DNA from: Aquificaceae bacterium | GTDB taxonomy: Bacteria; Aquificota; Aquificia; Aquificales; Aquificaceae | Reading direction: 5' to 3' | Length of the DNA: 8,615 nucleotides | Assembly: GCA_025057245.1 (NCBI GenBank) | Contig: JANWYC010000034.1 | Span: 1 to 8,615 of the forward strand | Shown here: piece by piece, positions 5,622-8,615 of the stretch | Layout: every line of letters starts with the position of its first letter | Numbering within the stretch: the stretch's first letter is position 1 | Notes under the pieces: model-generated | Databases searched by the model: none | Told to the model about the DNA's origin: nothing | What the model saw: only the letters and a program-made list of their open reading frames with translations | Position numbers and translations under genes: made by a program

Positions 5622-8162
5622 CTACCTCACCTCACACTTTGGTAGTTCCTGCTTTAGTGAGCTGTGAACTCTGCTCTCTTCCGAGCTTGCCTTTGCAAGG
5701 TCAAACCTGTCTAACATACAACTTGCGTCCCTCCTTGCGCCCATTTCTATTAGTATTTTAGCACCTTCCAGAACCGCGGTGTTGTAGTAGGGTTCACCCT
5801 TGTAGTTAAGAGAGACCTCCACCATATACTCAAGAGCTCTCTGTCTGTTGCCCTTTTTAAGCTCCTCCATCCCAAGCAGATAAACCGCCTGACCCTTTAT
5901 GTCCTTGTTCAAGCTCTTGGAAAGGTATTCTACGAGGGATGCGTCGCCAGTCTTTTTGTACAGCTCAAGCAAGTAGCCCTCAAACTCCCTCTCTCTGTAG
6001 TTTTCCTTAATAAGCTCGCGAGAGACGGAGAGTGCGGATGCGTCGTCCCCTATGCTAAGGTAGAGGCTGACCGCCCTAACCTTGTCCTGAGCTTTTCCTT
6101 CAGCCAGTATATCCGCCAGGCTTTTGTGGTCTCTCGTGTACGTAAAAGACTTTATCAGCTCCTCTCTGGCTAAGTTTCTGTCCTCTTCCAGTTCAGCCTC
6201 TCGGTATACCTTGTACAGCAATACGCGTTTTTTAGCCAGTTCGTCTTCCAACTCAGCCAGTTTTATGGTTGCCTTAAACCTGAAAGAAGTGTCCAGCAGT
6301 CTTAAAAGCTGTCTTTCCGCCTCTTTCTTGTTCCCCTTTCTTATCTGCAGGGTTGCATACTGGTAGAGCATCTCAGGTGGTGGGTTTTGTTCTTTAGCAA
6401 TAAAGTTCTGAAGTAGTCTTTCCATCTCCTCGTCGCTCATGTCCTTGCCCGCAAAGTCCAACAGCGCTATGGTTGCCTGACGGGCTTCTTCGCTGTCGGG
6501 AAACCTGCGTAGCACTTCGTAGTAAGCCTCCCTCGCCTTTGAAGTCATTCCCATGTTGTAGTAGCCTTCACCCGCTTTTAGAAGAGCCTTCGCCCTCACT
6601 GGGCTATCCGCGGGCACTTTTTCAAACAAGGAAACCGCCCTTGCGTACTTGCTCTCAAGGAAGTAAGAAAGACCGAGGAAGTAGAGCTCTTCCCCAGACC
6701 TATCTGTAAGAAAGCTTCTGGCAAGCTCTGGTTCACCCAACATGATTGCAGACCTTGCCTTTAAAAGGTTTGACTTGTAGTCAGTCCTACCTTGCAAAGC
6801 CTGAATAGTTTCTCTGTATTTTTTAAGGTTAAAGAGGGTCACCGCTCTGTAGTATGGGTCTTCAAAGAAGGGTAGGGCACCAGCCCAATCACCCCTTCTA
6901 AACCTCTCCCAGCCAGTGTATTCCTTGTGGAGCTCTGGGTAGAGCTTTGAAACCTCAGAGAGCGTTTCTGACATGTCTTCCCCAGACCAGTAGAGGGCTT
7001 CAAGAAGCCACAGATAGTCCTCCCTGTCTTTAGCCCTTTTCTCCCTAAGCATTCTTAAAGCGGTTTTGTAATCACCCATCTTAATAGCGGAGTAAACCGC
7101 ATACCTTACGCTACTGGCTTCTAAAAAGTTACGCAGGGCGAAGGGATAGTCTCCAGAGTTGTAAGCTAATACACCCGCCTTTTCTAAAAAGGAAACGTCC
7201 CTTGTAATGGCGTATGCCAGCCTGGAAAGGTAAGGATTTCTCTCCGATAATAGAGGATACAGCTCACGGGCTAAGGAAGAGTTTAAAGTCTCTAACAGAC
7301 TGGCGTGTTTAAGAGCTTGCTCCCCTTTACCTTCCTTGTATTCTATGAGGGCAAGGTAGTAAAAAGCCACGTCTCTGTATGGTCTCCCCGGCGTAGAATA
7401 CTGGGAAAATACGGACTTAGCCCTTTTAAGGTCTCCCCTAAAGTATGCAAGTATGCCAGACCTTACGAGCGTGCTGTCTTTGTATTCTGGGTTCTCTTTA
7501 CCCTCCGCAAAGTCTAAAATATACTGGCAGTATTGAGAAAAAACTGCACCTGCACACTGAGGCTTTGACTCCCTGTTTTCCTTTAAGGCTTTCACCGCCT
7601 GCCACATGGGATCTTTGTTGTCAGGAACGGAGTTTTTCAAAACCAAGTGCAGGGCGTAGTAAGACTCACAGGCGGACTTTTGATACATGTGGGTAAACTG
7701 GCAGGAGTTTTTAAACAGATGGAGAGCCTTATCCAGCTCTTTGTTAGAGTAAGCTATTATCCCCAGCACATACTCTGCCATGGGTTTGAAGGGTGAGTTG
7801 GGAAAGAGCAGAACCCTCCCCAACTCTTCCTGAGCCAGTTTGTAGCGCTTTTCGGTGTAATAGTCCACTCCCAGCCTGTAAGATAGGGCATCCTTTGGCT
7901 CTCCACAGCTTATGACAGCTCCCGTCTTTATCTGGATTACCTCCTGAAATTCAAACCTTTTTGGTGCTTCAAGAACTTGAGAGGAGAGGTTAAGCTCTTT
8001 GGCTTGCGGTAGTGGCAGGGTGTTAGGTGGGCTGAGTTTGGGTTTGTCTTCCTGAAACTTACCGACCAGCTCCACCTTTACGTCAAACTCTCTGGTTATC
8101 TGCTGAGAGAAGGCAAGGGTTAGCATCAATAAAAAGCTAAAGAGCCTTGTGAGCTTCCACAT
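5622..8162 (-). CDS. Large exported TPR-repeat protein, candidate partner of ExbB-ExbD
   Basis: I recognise the fold class but not a named family. From ATG 8162 the product has 846 residues. A signal peptide (MWKLTRLFSFLLMLTLAFS, cut near QQ) points to export. A Pro-rich linker (about 38-60) and a short beta-like stretch come next. From about residue 93 to the C-terminus helical pairs of TPR/TPR-like type dominate. The clearest are near 93-150, 230-290, 489-560 (YFLGLSYFLESKYARAVSLF, then ALLKAGEGYYNMGMTSKARE) and 758-790. Seven cysteines sit at 86, 154, 165, 203, 212, 815 and 843, with none between. There is no later membrane segment and no lipobox. The start could be TTG 8174 (850 residues), but GGAG at 8169-8172 is correctly spaced for ATG 8162 and would overlap the TTG. 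It overlaps pspA by 26 bases and ends one base before exbB. A scaffold role for the motor, loosely like CpoB/YbgF in the Tol system, is inference. Confidence 0.85.
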   Translation of the reverse strand: MWKLTRLFSFLLMLTLAFSQQITREFDVKVELVGKFQEDKPKLSPPNTLPLPQAKELNLSSQVLEAPKRFEFQEVIQIKTGAVISCGEPKDALSYRLGVDYYTEKRYKLAQEELGRVLLFPNSPFKPMAEYVLGIIAYSNKELDKALHLFKNSCQFTHMYQKSACESYYALHLVLKNSVPDNKDPMWQAVKALKENRESKPQCAGAVFSQYCQYILDFAEGKENPEYKDSTLVRSGILAYFRGDLKRAKSVFSQYSTPGRPYRDVAFYYLALIEYKEGKGEQALKHASLLETLNSSLARELYPLLSERNPYLSRLAYAITRDVSFLEKAGVLAYNSGDYPFALRNFLEASSVRYAVYSAIKMGDYKTALRMLREKRAKDREDYLWLLEALYWSGEDMSETLSEVSKLYPELHKEYTGWERFRRGDWAGALPFFEDPYYRAVTLFNLKKYRETIQALQGRTDYKSNLLKARSAIMLGEPELARSFLTDRSGEELYFLGLSYFLESKYARAVSLFEKVPADSPVRAKALLKAGEGYYNMGMTSKAREAYYEVLRRFPDSEEARQATIALLDFAGKDMSDEEMERLLQNFIAKEQNPPPEMLYQYATLQIRKGNKKEAERQLLRLLDTSFRFKATIKLAELEDELAKKRVLLYKVYREAELEEDRNLAREELIKSFTYTRDHKSLADILAEGKAQDKVRAVSLYLSIGDDASALSVSRELIKENYREREFEGYLLELYKKTGDASLVEYLSKSLNKDIKGQAVYLLGMEELKKGNRQRALEYMVEVSLNYKGEPYYNTAVLEGAKILIEMGARRDASCMLDRFDLAKASSEESRVHSSLKQELPKCEVR
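5628..5633 (-). promoter_or_regulatory. Shine-Dalgarno site of exbB
   Basis: On the minus strand GAGGTG (GAGGTGA with the next base) sits 7 bases before the exbB ATG, inside the last codons of the TPR gene. With one base between stop and start it suits termination-reinitiation, or strong independent loading of ribosomes on exbB. Confidence 0.65.
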
Positions 8163-8615
8163 AGAGGTCTCCAAGATGACACGTTGTATTTAACCTAATT
8201 ATAACATTCCTGTCCTTCTCCATGTGAACGATGGAGTAGCTGGCGTTGTCGCATCCAAAAGACCAGAACTTTGAAAGGTCTACATTTAGAAGGGCACAGT
8301 ACATAGCCCTTATGGGAACGGTGTGAGAAACTACCGCTACCGCCTGCCCCCAGTGTTTTTCCCTTAAGTATTCCAAAAACTCCTTTACCCTATGGTAAAC
8401 CTGCTCCAAGCTCTCCCCGCCTTCAAAGCTCACTTTGTGTGGCTCTTCAATCCATTGACGAAACTGCTCTGGAAACCTTTCTTGCACCTCTTCCACCAAA
8501 AGACCAGACCAAGAGCCGTGGTCTATCTCTATCACCCTTCTGTCTGGTATAACCTCCATACCCTTTTGCTTTGCCACTTCAAGGGCGGTTTCCGTAGCCC
8601 TCTTCAGAGGCGAAG
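8137..8615 (-). CDS. pspA: Metal-independent phosphoserine phosphatase PspA, histidine phosphatase family (partial, N-terminus missing)
   Basis: The frame runs off the window edge, leaving about 158 residues of a protein usually near 210. It starts inside SPLKRATETA, the family's conserved helix; the N-terminal RHG catalytic motif would lie outside. Visible are EIDHGSWSG with the conserved acidic residue, FEGGES, and VVSHTVPIRA with the second active-site His. The tail LSKFWSFGCDNASYS and YVEAHKAL matches, from memory, Hydrogenobacter thermophilus PspA, which makes L-serine from phosphoserine without metal. This is much closer than to cofactor-dependent phosphoglycerate mutase or CobC. The C-terminal His of EAHKAL is, as I recall, part of the substrate site in that enzyme. 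An internal GTG at 8577 is not the start. Its last 26 bases overlap the TPR gene. H. thermophilus also has a related subunit PspB, so paralogue assignment is slightly less sure than family. Confidence 0.85.
   Translation of the reverse strand, partial: SPLKRATETALEVAKQKGMEVIPDRRVIEIDHGSWSGLLVEEVQERFPEQFRQWIEEPHKVSFEGGESLEQVYHRVKEFLEYLREKHWGQAVAVVSHTVPIRAMYCALLNVDLSKFWSFGCDNASYSIVHMEKDRNVIIRLNTTCHLGDLYVEAHKAL
8169..8172 (-). promoter_or_regulatory. Shine-Dalgarno site deciding the TPR gene start
   Basis: On the minus strand GGAG lies 6 bases before the ATG at 8162-8160. The upstream TTG candidate (8174-8172) runs into this site and has no purine-rich site of its own, so the shorter signal peptide beginning MWKLTR is preferred. 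Confidence 0.6.
8198..8228 (-). promoter_or_regulatory. Internal promoter candidate in the 3' end of pspA
   Basis: Reading the minus strand, TTCACA (8228-8223, five of six matches to TTGACA) is followed after 19 bases by TATAAT (8203-8198). An extended -10 TG lies just before it (TGTTATAAT). Transcription would start near 8191, giving a leader of about 30 bases with GGAG before the TPR ATG at 8162. The 19-base spacer is longer than ideal, but extended -10 promoters tolerate weak -35 contacts. The site lies in coding sequence, so chance cannot be excluded. Confidence 0.45.

Noticed and set aside
7305..7696. Plus-strand open frames opposite the TPR gene
   Set aside because: No ribosome sites or recognisable motifs; they sit opposite a coherent TPR coding frame.
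8575..8577. GTG at 8577 as the start of a complete small phosphatase
   Set aside because: The frame continues to the window edge with conserved SPLKRATETA, so the gene is truncated by the window rather than short.

Overview
The window looks like chromosomal DNA of a thermophilic bacterium of the order Aquificales, probably Aquificaceae near Hydrogenobacter or Thermocrinis. This rests on the right-end gene, whose product closely matches, from memory, the metal-independent phosphoserine phosphatase PspA of Hydrogenobacter thermophilus. It is also consistent with very tight gene packing, AGG/AGA/ATA-rich codon use and a Lys/Glu-rich protein composition. No database search was possible.

Left part, plus strand: the last 21 codons of an unidentified gene (1-66) and a 61-base gap with a perfect TATAAT. 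Then come ileS (isoleucyl-tRNA synthetase, 128-2878) and, after 47 bases, an nrnA-type DHH/DHHA1 phosphoesterase gene (2926-3921). The ileS start codon lies only 8 bases after the TATAAT and has no Shine-Dalgarno sequence, so its mRNA is probably leaderless.

Right part, minus strand, read from the right end: the 3' part of pspA (to 8137), an exported TPR-repeat protein of about 846 residues (8162-5622), exbB/tolQ-like (5620-5006), exbD/tolR-like (5009-4614) and elyC/DUF218 (4617-3898). Neighbouring genes overlap by 26, -1, 4 and 4 bases, which indicates one translationally coupled operon. An extended -10 promoter candidate inside the end of pspA could also start the last four genes separately.

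The two transcription units converge, and the ends of nrnA and elyC overlap by 24 bases. A hairpin just past the nrnA stop is the only visible candidate for a transcript end.

Functionally, the left genes serve translation and nanoRNA/pAp turnover. The right operon joins serine biosynthesis (pspA) to what looks like an envelope module: a proton-driven ExbB-ExbD pair, a large periplasmic TPR scaffold, and an ElyC-like inner-membrane protein of peptidoglycan or lipid-carrier homeostasis. No TonB, TolA, TolB or Pal is present, so the TPR protein is the natural candidate partner of the motor. This TPR-ExbB-ExbD-ElyC set is the most interesting candidate system here. There are no RNA genes, CRISPR arrays, insertion sequences or long repeats, and no gene-free stretch longer than 61 bases.
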